Shown: in pieces, positions 57,427 to 64,000 of the stretch | Position numbering within the stretch: the stretch's first letter is position 1 | How the letters are laid out: every line of letters starts with the position of its first letter | Assembly: GCA_030447805.1 (NCBI GenBank) | Contig: JAUJOE010000003.1 | Location: 1 to 64,000 of the forward strand | DNA length: 64,000 nt | Source: Nocardioidaceae bacterium | GTDB lineage: Bacteria; Actinomycetota; Actinomycetes; Propionibacteriales; Nocardioidaceae | Direction: 5' to 3' | Position numbers and translations under genes: made by a program | Notes under the pieces: generated by a model | What the model was told of the DNA's origin: nothing | Databases searched by the model: none | What the model saw: the letters and a program-made list of their open reading frames with translations, nothing else

Positions 57427-58566
57427 TCAGGGCAGCCGCCACCTGCCCTCCTCGACCACGACCAGACCGAGGTCGCGCAACTCGGCAAGTCGCTGGACGA
57501 CATCGGTGTGCGTCAGTCCCGCCACGCCGGCGACAGACCGCGTCGTCGCACCACTGTGCTTGGGCACCGCGTCGAGCACCTGCAGCGACCGCAGATCGAG
57601 TTGATCCTGGATGTGTACTGGACCACGCTTGACGGCGGCCAGCCCGGTCCCCGCCGGTGACAGCTGTTCGATGACCTCGGCGGCGTCGGTGACCAGTACC
57701 GCCTCCGGCTGACGCAGAAGCTGATGGACCCCGGACGACGATCGCGACGTCACCGGTCCGGGGACGCCCATCACCTGCCGGTTGAGGTCGCGCGCCCAGC
57801 GGGCGGTGTTCAGCGACCCGCTGCGCAACGCCGCCTCGACGACCACGGTGCCAAGCGACAGCGCGGCGATGAGCCGATTTCGGATCAGGAAGCGCGACTT
57901 GGTGGGCACGCATCCCGGCGCAGCCTCGGCGACGACAACTCCGAGCTCGGTGATGCGCCGCAGCACATCTTTGTTGCCCTGTGGATACATCCGGTCGATG
58001 CCACCGGCGAGTACGGCGACCGTGGGCCGGTCGGCGGCGAGCGCGCCTCGGTGGGCGGCCACGTCGATGCCGTAGGCGCCGCCGGAAACGACGGTGAACC
58101 CGCCCTGTGCGGCACCGATCGCCAGGTCGCCTGCGACGTGCTCGCCATAGGCAGTCGCGGCTCGGGCGCCGACCACGGCGACCGCATGGGTGCTCAACGC
58201 GGAAAGATCACCGTGCCCCCGCACCCAGAGGCCGAAGGGCGCGCCCGCCCGGCGCTCACCGGTCTCCTCCTCGAACACCTCGAGGTCGCCGAGGCAGGCT
58301 GGCCAGTCCGCGTCTCCGGGAACGATGTAGCGCGCCGCCTCGTGCTCGGCTGCTCGCAGCATGGCGTCGACGTCGGCGGTCGGCAGCCGCTCGGCCCAGT
58401 CCTGCGCCTTCGCTGAGGGCAGCGTGCCAGCCGCCAGCCGCTCAACGAGAGCTGCTGCCGAATGCGCCCTGACCAGGCGGCACGCGTCGGCGTCGCCGGG
58501 CTCGCACACGCGACTTAGCAAGATCCGGGCGCGGCGCTCACCGGCGTCAGCGCGCGGGCTCATCAC
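57427..58566 (-). CDS. dprA: DNA processing protein DprA
   Basis: Loads RecA on incoming single-stranded DNA. 379 aa, intact. Rossmann-like domain: HAVAVVGARAATAYGEHVAG, TVVSGGAYGIDVAAHRGALA, VAVLAGGIDRMYPQGNKDVL, PTKSRFLIRNRLIAALSLGT VVVEAALRSGS and RQVMGVPGPVTSRSSSGVHQ LL. A C-terminal winged helix follows (TTRSVAGVAGLTHTDVVQRL). It overlaps comM by four bases. Confidence 0.95.
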   Translation of the reverse strand: MMSPRADAGERRARILLSRVCEPGDADACRLVRAHSAAALVERLAAGTLPSAKAQDWAERLPTADVDAMLRAAEHEAARYIVPGDADWPACLGDLEVFEEETGERRAGAPFGLWVRGHGDLSALSTHAVAVVGARAATAYGEHVAGDLAIGAAQGGFTVVSGGAYGIDVAAHRGALAADRPTVAVLAGGIDRMYPQGNKDVLRRITELGVVVAEAAPGCVPTKSRFLIRNRLIAALSLGTVVVEAALRSGSLNTARWARDLNRQVMGVPGPVTSRSSSGVHQLLRQPEAVLVTDAAEVIEQLSPAGTGLAAVKRGPVHIQDQLDLRSLQVLDAVPKHSGATTRSVAGVAGLTHTDVVQRLAELRDLGLVVVEEGRWRLP

Positions 58567-60143
58567 GCCACCCTCCTCGCCCCGAACGAGTGGCCAAGCA
58601 GGCCGTTGGAGCGCAGATGCAGCGCCTCCTCGACGCAGCGGAGGTTCGGAGCTGACCGTCGCATCAGGTCAGCGATCGACCAGGCCATCCGGGCCACCCG
58701 GTCGGCGCCGCGCTGGGTGAGCAGGCCGCCCGCGACGGCGTCCTCGATAGGGCGCGCGACGTCAGAGCCAAGTGGACACCGACGTCGGAACTCAAAGCCC
58801 GGGACGTCGGCGTTGACGAGCCAGGGCATGCCGGCGAACCGAGCTCGCTGGCGTTCGCGCGCCTCCAGCACGCGGTGTGCCACCGCTGCCGTCGACCCGT
58901 GCGCGGCCACCTCCTGGTACATCTCGGCGCGCGAGACCGGATCGACGGTGTGATGGATGTCGATCCGGTCGCGTACTGGCCCGCTGATGCGTTCGTTGTA
59001 GCGCCGCCTCTTCATGGCGTCGCATTTGCAGACCCCGTCGCGGGTGGAAGCCTGCCCGCAGGGGCACGGGTTCGCCGCCAAGATCAGCTGGAAGTTGGCG
59101 GGGAACTTCGCAGCCGCATCGGCCCGCCGGATCGAGATCTCCCCGCTTTCCAGTGGCTGGCGCAACGCGTCGTGCACAGTCGGCCGGAACTCCGGGGCCT
59201 CGTCAAGGAACAAGACGCCGAGGTGGGCCAGGCTGATCGCTCCCGGCTTGATCACCCGGGAGCCACCCCCGATCACCGACGGCACCGTGTCGGTATGGTT
59301 GGGGGCGAGGAAGGGCGGCGCGGTGACCAGCGGCTCGTCCCGGGTCAGCAGCCCCGCCACCGAGTGGATCTTGCTGACTTCGATGGACTGCCCGAGGTCG
59401 AGTTCGGGCAGCAGCGCGGGAAACCGTTCGGCGAGCATGGTCTTCCCCGCGCCAGGTGGTCCTTCCAAGAACAGGTGGTGACCGCCCGCGGCAGCGACCT
59501 CGACGCACCAACGGGCCTGCGCCTGGCCCTTGACGTCAGTGAGGTCCATGGAGTCAGCCCGGCTGATGCGGGCGGCCGCTGCTGGGAACTCCAGATGGTG
59601 TGGCGGGTAGTCAGGCTCTGGGGGCGGGTCCTCGCCCTTCAGCACGGCCACGCATTCGCCAAGCGATCGGACACCGATGATCTCCAGCGCGCCGACCAGC
59701 TGAGCTTCGGCGACGTTGGGCTCGGGCACGATGACCCGGCGAAGCCCGGCCTCGAACGCCGTCAGCACAGCCGGCAGGACGCCGGGGACCGACCGCAGCC
59801 GCCCGTCAAGGCACAGCTCACCGAACACGGCCGCCGATCGCAGCCCCTCGCTGGGAACAGCACCGGTTGCCATGAGCAGAGCTAGCGCAATCGCCAGGTC
59901 GTAGTGTGAGCCGACCTTGGGCACGTCGGCGGGATACATGGCCACCGTCATGCGCTGGTCTGGCCACTTGTGCGAGCTGTTGATCATGGCGGCGCGGCAA
60001 CGGTCGCGTGCTTCGGCCACGCAGGGGTCGGGCAACCCGCTCAGCGACCACCCAGGAACGCCTGGGGAGATGTCGGCCTCCACTGTCACCACCCGACCGG
60101 TGACGCCGTCGAGCGCCACCGAGTAGGTGAGCCCCGTCGGCAT
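58563..60143 (-). CDS. comM: YifB/ComM family Mg chelatase-like AAA ATPase
   Basis: A 526-aa protein; ComM is a helicase promoting branch migration of incoming DNA in transformation. The ATG at 60143 gives MPTGLTYSVALDGVTGRVVT VEADI. An N-terminal Lon-like domain is followed by HHLFLEGPPGAGKTMLAERF (Walker A), GVLFLDEAPEFRPTVHDALR (Walker B), FQLILAANPCPCGQ (with a zinc-like cysteine set CPCG..CKC) and SGPVRDRIDIH. Intact. Its stop overlaps dprA's start; yraN ends 1 bp upstream, giving a yraN-comM-dprA-xerC set. Confidence 0.94.
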   Translation of the reverse strand: MPTGLTYSVALDGVTGRVVTVEADISPGVPGWSLSGLPDPCVAEARDRCRAAMINSSHKWPDQRMTVAMYPADVPKVGSHYDLAIALALLMATGAVPSEGLRSAAVFGELCLDGRLRSVPGVLPAVLTAFEAGLRRVIVPEPNVAEAQLVGALEIIGVRSLGECVAVLKGEDPPPEPDYPPHHLEFPAAAARISRADSMDLTDVKGQAQARWCVEVAAAGGHHLFLEGPPGAGKTMLAERFPALLPELDLGQSIEVSKIHSVAGLLTRDEPLVTAPPFLAPNHTDTVPSVIGGGSRVIKPGAISLAHLGVLFLDEAPEFRPTVHDALRQPLESGEISIRRADAAAKFPANFQLILAANPCPCGQASTRDGVCKCDAMKRRRYNERISGPVRDRIDIHHTVDPVSRAEMYQEVAAHGSTAAVAHRVLEARERQRARFAGMPWLVNADVPGFEFRRRCPLGSDVARPIEDAVAGGLLTQRGADRVARMAWSIADLMRRSAPNLRCVEEALHLRSNGLLGHSFGARRVA

Positions 60144-60144
60144 C

Positions 60145-60513
60145 TCAGGCCACCCCGACAATGTGGTCGACGGCGGCTGCGCCGCGACCCGAACGGTCGA
60201 CGGCGACAACGTCGATGCGCAGCCGAGCGCAGCGCACGGAGTGGTGCTTGACCCATAGCCACCCCAGCCGGTGTAGCCGAGCCGCCTTGCGTGCGGTGAT
60301 CGCCTCCATCGGCGTACCGAAACGGTGGCTGCTGCGGGTCTTGACCTCACACACGACAACGGTGTCGCCGTCAGCCGCCACGATGTCGATCTCGCCGGAG
60401 CGGCAGCGCCAGTTGCGGTCGAGGACGACAAGCCCATGCTCAACCAGGTACGCCGCGGCGAGCCGCTCGCCGTAGTCACCGAGAGCCTTGCGCTGCGCGT
60501 GCGTCGACGTCAT
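60145..60513 (-). CDS. yraN: YraN/UPF0102 family nuclease-like protein
   Basis: 122 aa, intact. LGDYGERLAAAYLVEHGLVV and NWRCRSGEIDIVAADGDTVV VCEVKTRSS carry the endonuclease-like set G-E-x-D-I and E-V-K. This is the usual UPF0102 fold of the PD-(D/E)XK class, often found beside comM/dprA. The reaction has not been settled for most members. Confidence 0.92.
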   Translation of the reverse strand: MTSTHAQRKALGDYGERLAAAYLVEHGLVVLDRNWRCRSGEIDIVAADGDTVVVCEVKTRSSHRFGTPMEAITARKAARLHRLGWLWVKHHSVRCARLRIDVVAVDRSGRGAAAVDHIVGVA

Positions 60514-60663
60514 GACCCACCTCCGACACCCAACCTGTCGGAGGAGACCGAGAAAATTCAGCCGTCAGCGGCCATCTGTGGACGCCAGGCGCTGGTCGGG
60601 GCAGCTTGTGGAAACCCGCCGCCGAGAGGAACCCAGGGCATGTGCAGAGCGCGGGTCGACCGG
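60514..60663. other. Short intergenic stretch
   Basis: 150 bp between the DUF2469 stop and the yraN start. It should carry the yraN-comM-dprA-xerC promoter; no box was clear enough to call. Confidence 0.3.
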
Positions 60664-60975
60664 TCAGTCAGGCTTAGGCAGCTCGATGTCGGAGCGGGAC
60701 AGCTCCTCGATGTTGACGTCCTTGAACGTCACCACCTTGACCTTCTTGGCGAACCTCGCCGGTCGGTACATGTCCCACACCCAGGCGTCGGACAGGGTCA
60801 CCTCGAAGTAGGCGTCCCCCGCTTCGGTGCGGACCTTCAAGTCGACGGCGTTGCAGAGGTAGAAGCGCCGGTCGGTCTCCACGACGTACTTGAAGATGCC
60901 GACGACGTCGCGGTACTCCCGGTAGAGATGGAGCTCCATCTCGGTTTCGTACTTCTCCAGGTCCTCGGCGCTCAT
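60664..60975 (-). CDS. DUF2469 family protein
   Basis: 103 aa, actinobacteria-specific, function unknown. The ATG at 60975 gives MSAEDLEKYETEMELHLYRE, then FKYVVETDRRFYLCNAVDLK and AWVWDMYRPARFAKKVKVVT FKDVNIEEL. The start overlaps the rnhB stop (60972-60975), and both are conserved neighbours in the phylum. The open frame extends upstream to 61239 without similarity. Confidence 0.93.
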   Translation of the reverse strand: MSAEDLEKYETEMELHLYREYRDVVGIFKYVVETDRRFYLCNAVDLKVRTEAGDAYFEVTLSDAWVWDMYRPARFAKKVKVVTFKDVNIEELSRSDIELPKPD

Positions 60976-61691
60976 CTGGCCATCTCCACGTAGCTCGGAA
61001 TCGGTGTCTCCTCTGGGTCGCAGATCTCTGTATCCGACGCGACATCGCCGGCCCGCCGTACGTTGATGAAGCGCCGCCGGTGCTGCGGGCAAGGCCCGTG
61101 GGAGTCCAGCGCTTGCTGGTGCTCGGTGGTGACGTAGCCCTTGTGGGTGGCGAAGTCGTAGCAGGGGAACTGGTCGTGCAGGTTGGTCATGATCCGGTCG
61201 CGGACGACCTTGGCGATGATCGAGGCGGCGGCTATGCACCCGGCAACGCGGTCACCCTTCCAGACGGCGAGCCCAGGGACGCCCAACCCGTCGACGGGGA
61301 AGCCGTCCGTCAGCACGAACCTCGGTCGGGTCTCCAGCCGGGCCAGCGCGCGGCGGAGCGCTTCGACGTTCGCCACGTGCATCCCCACTGCGTCGCACTC
61401 CTGCGCCGAGATGACGACGACCGACCACGCCAGCGCCCGGCGCAGCACCTGCTCGTAACACCGCTCGCGGGCGGCGGGCGTGAGCAGCTTGGAGTCGGCC
61501 AGCCCTGGGACGATGCCGGCCGACCCCTCGGGCAGGATGACCGCGGCGGCCACCAGCGGCCCGGCGCAGGCACCGCGGCCTGCCTCGTCTACTCCGGCGA
61601 CCGGGGCCATGTCGGCGCGGCGCAACGCTCGTTCGTAGCCGTACAGCCCCGCGTCCCGCCGGACGGCGCTGCCTCGCGGAAGCGGGCTCAT
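60972..61691 (-). CDS. rnhB: Ribonuclease HII
   Basis: Cleaves RNA in RNA/DNA hybrids and single ribonucleotides in DNA. 239 aa, intact. PVAGVDEAGRGACAGPLVAA carries the catalytic Asp and Glu (VDEAGRG), FVLTDGFPVDGLG the third acidic residue, and CIAAASIIAKVVRDRIMTNL the fourth. The C-terminal HKGYVTTEHQQALDSHGPCP QHRRRF block is typical. Confidence 0.95.
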   Translation of the reverse strand: MSPLPRGSAVRRDAGLYGYERALRRADMAPVAGVDEAGRGACAGPLVAAAVILPEGSAGIVPGLADSKLLTPAARERCYEQVLRRALAWSVVVISAQECDAVGMHVANVEALRRALARLETRPRFVLTDGFPVDGLGVPGLAVWKGDRVAGCIAAASIIAKVVRDRIMTNLHDQFPCYDFATHKGYVTTEHQQALDSHGPCPQHRRRFINVRRAGDVASDTEICDPEETPIPSYVEMAR

Positions 61692-61718
61692 GGCAGCACG
61701 TTCATGAGCTGTGGGGCC

Positions 61719-62519
61719 TCAGCGATCACCGGGATCCACCGACTCGAAGGTGCCCCGCTGGGGCGGAGTGCCACCGTCGGGTACGTCGTCGTACGCGTTG
61801 GGGACGTGCAGGATGTGGGCATTGCCCGCCGGCCACACGACGGCGAAGGCACGGCCGACGACCAGGTCCAGCGGGACGAACGCGTCCTGGCCGTTCGGGT
61901 GCCGCGACGAGTCGCCCGAGCGATAGCGGTTGTCGCCAAGCACGAAGATCGCGTCGGCCGGCACGACGACGTCGAACTGCACATTGTCGGCGCCCTGCCC
62001 GGTTTGGCGGAGAAAGCTTGACTCGTCGACGGCGTAGCCGTTGATCCTCAGCTTGCCGCTTCTGTCGCAGCAGACGACTCGGTCGCCCGGCAGCCCGATG
62101 ACGCGCTTCACCAGGTGCTCGTGACCGGACGCGGGGAGTACGCCGACCCACTCCAGCGCGCGACGCAGGGTGCCCGGTGGCTGCGGTTGCACACCGACCG
62201 GTATCCAGCCGCCGGGGTCCTGGAAGACGACGACCTCCCCCCTCTCGATGTCTCCGATGCGGCTCACGACGATCCGGTCGTGCAGCTGGATCTCGGGGAG
62301 CATGGAACCGCTGGGCACGAAGAACGCCTGCAGGACGAAGGCGCGCAGCAACGCCGAGGCGATCAAGGCGATGACGACGATCACTACCAGTTCACGCACA
62401 AAACGCAGCAAGGGGTTGGTCGGCGACGCTTCCTCAGCAGATCGAGAGCTTGCACCGCTCGAACCGTCGGCCGAGGGCTCGGTTGGGCGGTCACTCACCC
62501 GTTCAGGTACGTCGGTCAT
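61719..62519 (-). CDS. lepB: Signal peptidase I (second copy)
   Basis: 266 aa, intact. An N-terminal disordered Ser/Glu region is followed by one membrane helix (ELVVIVVIALIASALLRAFV), the catalytic Ser in FFVPSGSMLPEI and the Lys in VKRVIGLPGDRVV, with FVLGDNRYRSGDSS as the last signature. It overlaps the upstream lepB copy by 17 bp. The two are about equally complete. Confidence 0.93.
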   Translation of the reverse strand: MTDVPERVSDRPTEPSADGSSGASSRSAEEASPTNPLLRFVRELVVIVVIALIASALLRAFVLQAFFVPSGSMLPEIQLHDRIVVSRIGDIERGEVVVFQDPGGWIPVGVQPQPPGTLRRALEWVGVLPASGHEHLVKRVIGLPGDRVVCCDRSGKLRINGYAVDESSFLRQTGQGADNVQFDVVVPADAIFVLGDNRYRSGDSSRHPNGQDAFVPLDLVVGRAFAVVWPAGNAHILHVPNAYDDVPDGGTPPQRGTFESVDPGDR

Positions 62520-63336
62520 AGGACCGCTTCGCGGTGGTGAGTCGGCGGTAAAGCGGCAGGCACATGGTCAACGCTAGACCGAAGGGCGCAGCCGTCGAAA
62601 CGAAACCCGCCGGGTCGGCGAGCGCGACGTCCTCGAAGGTTCCCGGCCGGTTGAGCAGCTGCCACCGGCTCGACGGCCATACGACGACGAACACCTTGCC
62701 CACGACATCGTCGACGGGTATGAACCCGCCTCCCGGGTCACCGATGTGCACCCGCGAGTCGGCTGAGTGGTTGCGGTTGTCGCCCATGACCCACAGGTGG
62801 CCAGCAGGGACTTCAACCGTCCAGGTCCCGGTGCACGCCTGCGTCGGCAAGGTGACGTACGCGTCTTCGTCGAGGGCCGCCCCATTCACCTCGACCCTGC
62901 CGTCGGAGCACGCCACGGTGTCACCACCCACGCCGATGACACGCTTCACCAAATGACCGCCGGTCGGGTACAGGCCTATTGCCGCCAGCATTTTGGTGAT
63001 CGTGCCGTCGGCTGTTTGTCCGTCCTCCTGGGTGAGCCAGTTGGCGGGGTCGTCGAAGACGACGACGTCGCCGCGCTCGACATCGTCGAACCAGTACGAC
63101 ACCTTCTCGACCAGGATCCGGTCGTTCTTCTGCAGCGTTTCGCGCATCGACCCTGACGGAATGTAGAACGCCTGCATAAACAGCGTCTTGACCAGCAATG
63201 CCACGACCAACGCGGTCGCAACGAGCAGCGCCGTCTCAGCCCACCCCGGCAACGGGTGTCGGTCCGCTGCCTTGCCACGACGCCCACCCCTGCTGACCGC
63301 TGGTGTGCCGGCGGGCCGATCTTCGGTGTCGGTCAC
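62503..63336 (-). CDS. lepB: Signal peptidase I (first copy)
   Basis: 277 aa, intact. LVATALVVALLVKTLFMQAF is the membrane helix, YIPSGSMRETLQ holds the catalytic Ser, VKRVIGVGGDTVAC the Lys, and LWVMGDNRNHSADSR the closing signature. Unlike the second copy it continues after the catalytic domain with FGLALTMCLPLYRRLTTAKR, possibly a second, C-terminal membrane helix. It starts 23 bp after rplS, as in most actinobacteria. Confidence 0.94.
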   Translation of the reverse strand: MTDTEDRPAGTPAVSRGGRRGKAADRHPLPGWAETALLVATALVVALLVKTLFMQAFYIPSGSMRETLQKNDRILVEKVSYWFDDVERGDVVVFDDPANWLTQEDGQTADGTITKMLAAIGLYPTGGHLVKRVIGVGGDTVACSDGRVEVNGAALDEDAYVTLPTQACTGTWTVEVPAGHLWVMGDNRNHSADSRVHIGDPGGGFIPVDDVVGKVFVVVWPSSRWQLLNRPGTFEDVALADPAGFVSTAAPFGLALTMCLPLYRRLTTAKRSYDRRT

Positions 63337-63358
63337 CGCAAGAGCCTAACCGGGCCGC

Positions 63359-63718
63359 TCAGCGGGCTGCCGGTTCGCGCTTCTCCTTGATCTTGGCTGC
63401 CTTGCCACGAAGATTGCGCAGGTAGTACAGCTTCGCGCGGCGCACGTCGCCTCGGGTGGCGACTTCGATCCGGTCGATGATCGGGGTGTGCAAGGGGAAG
63501 GTTCGCTCGACGCCGACGCCGAAGCTGACCTTGCGAACCGTGAACGTGCGGCCGGCACCCGAGCCCTGGATGCGGATGCAGATGCCTTGGAACAACTGGA
63601 CACGCGACCGGTTGCCTTCCACGACCCTTACGTACACCTTGAGGGTGTCACCCGGTCGGAACTCGGGGATGTCGTCGCGCACGATGCCGGCGGCGATTCC
63701 GTCAAGAGCGTTCGTCAT
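63359..63718 (-). CDS. rplS: Ribosomal protein bL19
   Basis: 119 aa, intact. The ATG at 63718 gives [40 protein letters not shown], then [20 protein letters not shown] and [15 protein letters not shown]. An in-frame ATG at 63745 lies inside the leader and is less likely. A purine-rich GAGGAAAG precedes the start. The upstream 220 nt hold a candidate switching structure. Confidence 0.96.
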   Translation of the reverse strand: MTNALDGIAAGIVRDDIPEFRPGDTLKVYVRVVEGNRSRVQLFQGICIRIQGSGAGRTFTVRKVSFGVGVERTFPLHTPIIDRIEVATRGDVRRAKLYYLRNLRGKAAKIKEKREPAAR

Positions 63719-63739
63719 GTTGGCCGCTTTCCTCGTGGG

Positions 63740-63881
63740 TGCCACAGGTCAGCCACGCACTGGTGAGATGCTGGTCAAGGTCGGTGTGAATCGCGCTGCC
63801 TGCGGCTCCCCTGTGGCAGAACCGGCGTTGGTGACTGCAGATGTCAACCTGGCGCGACACCGACGAGCAAGTCTGCCACAG
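63740..63881 (-). promoter_or_regulatory. rplS leader with three mutually complementary segments
   Basis: Read along the transcript, segment A (63872-63881) is CTGTGGCAGA, segment B (63811-63820) is TCTGCCACAG and segment C (63740-63748) is CCTGTGGCA. A pairs with B over 10 bases and B pairs with C over 9, so only one pairing can exist at a time. C ends 21 nt before the rplS ATG, just upstream of its ribosome binding site. This is the layout of an attenuator or a ligand-sensing leader; bL19 autoregulation is the obvious candidate. Confidence 0.5.
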
Positions 63882-63938
63882 CCGATGCGCCCGATGAAAT
63901 CGGCGTGGCGCACCGTCAGGACCGATGGTGGTCGGCGG

Positions 63939-64000
63939 TTAGCTGCTGTCCGTGGGATGTTGCCGCAGAGCGTCTCGATCGGCCGTGGTGAGGGTGCTGT
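63939..64000 (-). CDS. Possible 3' end of trmD, partial
   Basis: The last frame to enter the window from the right reads STLTTADRDALRQHPTDSS before a TAA at 63939-63941. trmD normally lies directly upstream of rplS, and its C-terminus often ends in a helix with L-x-x-x-D-R-x-x-L. Only 19 residues are visible, so identity rests mostly on gene order. Confidence 0.35.
   Translation of the reverse strand, partial: STLTTADRDALRQHPTDSS

Noticed and set aside
58875-59885. 336-codon plus-strand frame within comM
   Set aside because: It is a high-GC antisense frame opposite Walker motifs of ComM.
1-64000. CRISPR arrays, rRNA and tRNA genes
   Set aside because: I looked for short regularly spaced repeats and for tRNA T-loop sequences and found none that fold convincingly.

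Overview
This is a high-GC actinobacterial chromosome segment. Read on the minus strand from right to left it carries the classic actinobacterial housekeeping order: (trmD?)-rplS-lepB-lepB-rnhB-DUF2469-yraN-comM-dprA-xerC, a divergent M23 peptidase, rpsB-tsf-pyrH-frr-cdsA, rlmN, dxr-rseP(rip1)-ispG, a DUF4081/GNAT gene, proS, a DUF4439 gene pair, rimP-nusA, and ylxR-infB. The gene set suggests Propionibacteriales/Nocardioidaceae, but this is an inference because no 16S or other marker is present.

Three stretches interrupt that order. (1) About 16 kb (roughly 2.9-18.7 kb) lies between nusA and ylxR, which are normally adjacent. It is mixed in strand and content: a secreted protein, GrpB, DinB-type proteins, acetyltransferase, SMP-30 lactonase, two divergent SDRs, YciI, an ISL3 insertion sequence with intact target duplication, a TetM/OtrA-type ribosomal protection gene, an ApeA-like HEPN protein, a conserved hypothetical that may be a nuclease, and a toxin-antitoxin pair. 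One UPF0158 gene is present as two halves 10 kb apart, each carrying the same 29-bp sequence at the break. (2) About 17 kb (30.7-48.1 kb) between dxr and rlmN holds a polyamine/diamine (possibly lysine) catabolic cluster: PotDABC transporter, class III aminotransferase, two aldehyde dehydrogenases, glycine/D-amino-acid-oxidase-like FAD enzyme, saccharopine-dehydrogenase-like enzyme, glutaryl-CoA-dehydrogenase-like enzyme and an Lrp/AsnC regulator, plus an MFS transporter, RIO kinase, MerR regulator and a small membrane-protein unit. (3) A small ribbon-helix-helix/VOC operon sits between ispG and the GNAT gene.

Reading frames are broken by single-base indels in about 28 genes between 1 and about 49.8 kb, including essential genes (infB, nusA, proS, ispG, dxr). 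From about 49.8 to 64 kb every gene is intact. The breaks almost certainly come from sequence or assembly error and not from pseudogenisation, so most frameshifted genes are annotated here as one gene spanning the frames.

Regulatory DNA worth attention includes a candidate switching leader upstream of rplS (three mutually complementary segments), a triple-hairpin leader upstream of rpsB, a hairpin between rpsB and tsf, two tandem dyads between rlmN and the trmH-type gene, inverted repeats on both sides of an aldehyde dehydrogenase gene, and a leaderless promoter with an overlapping palindrome for the RHH/VOC operon.
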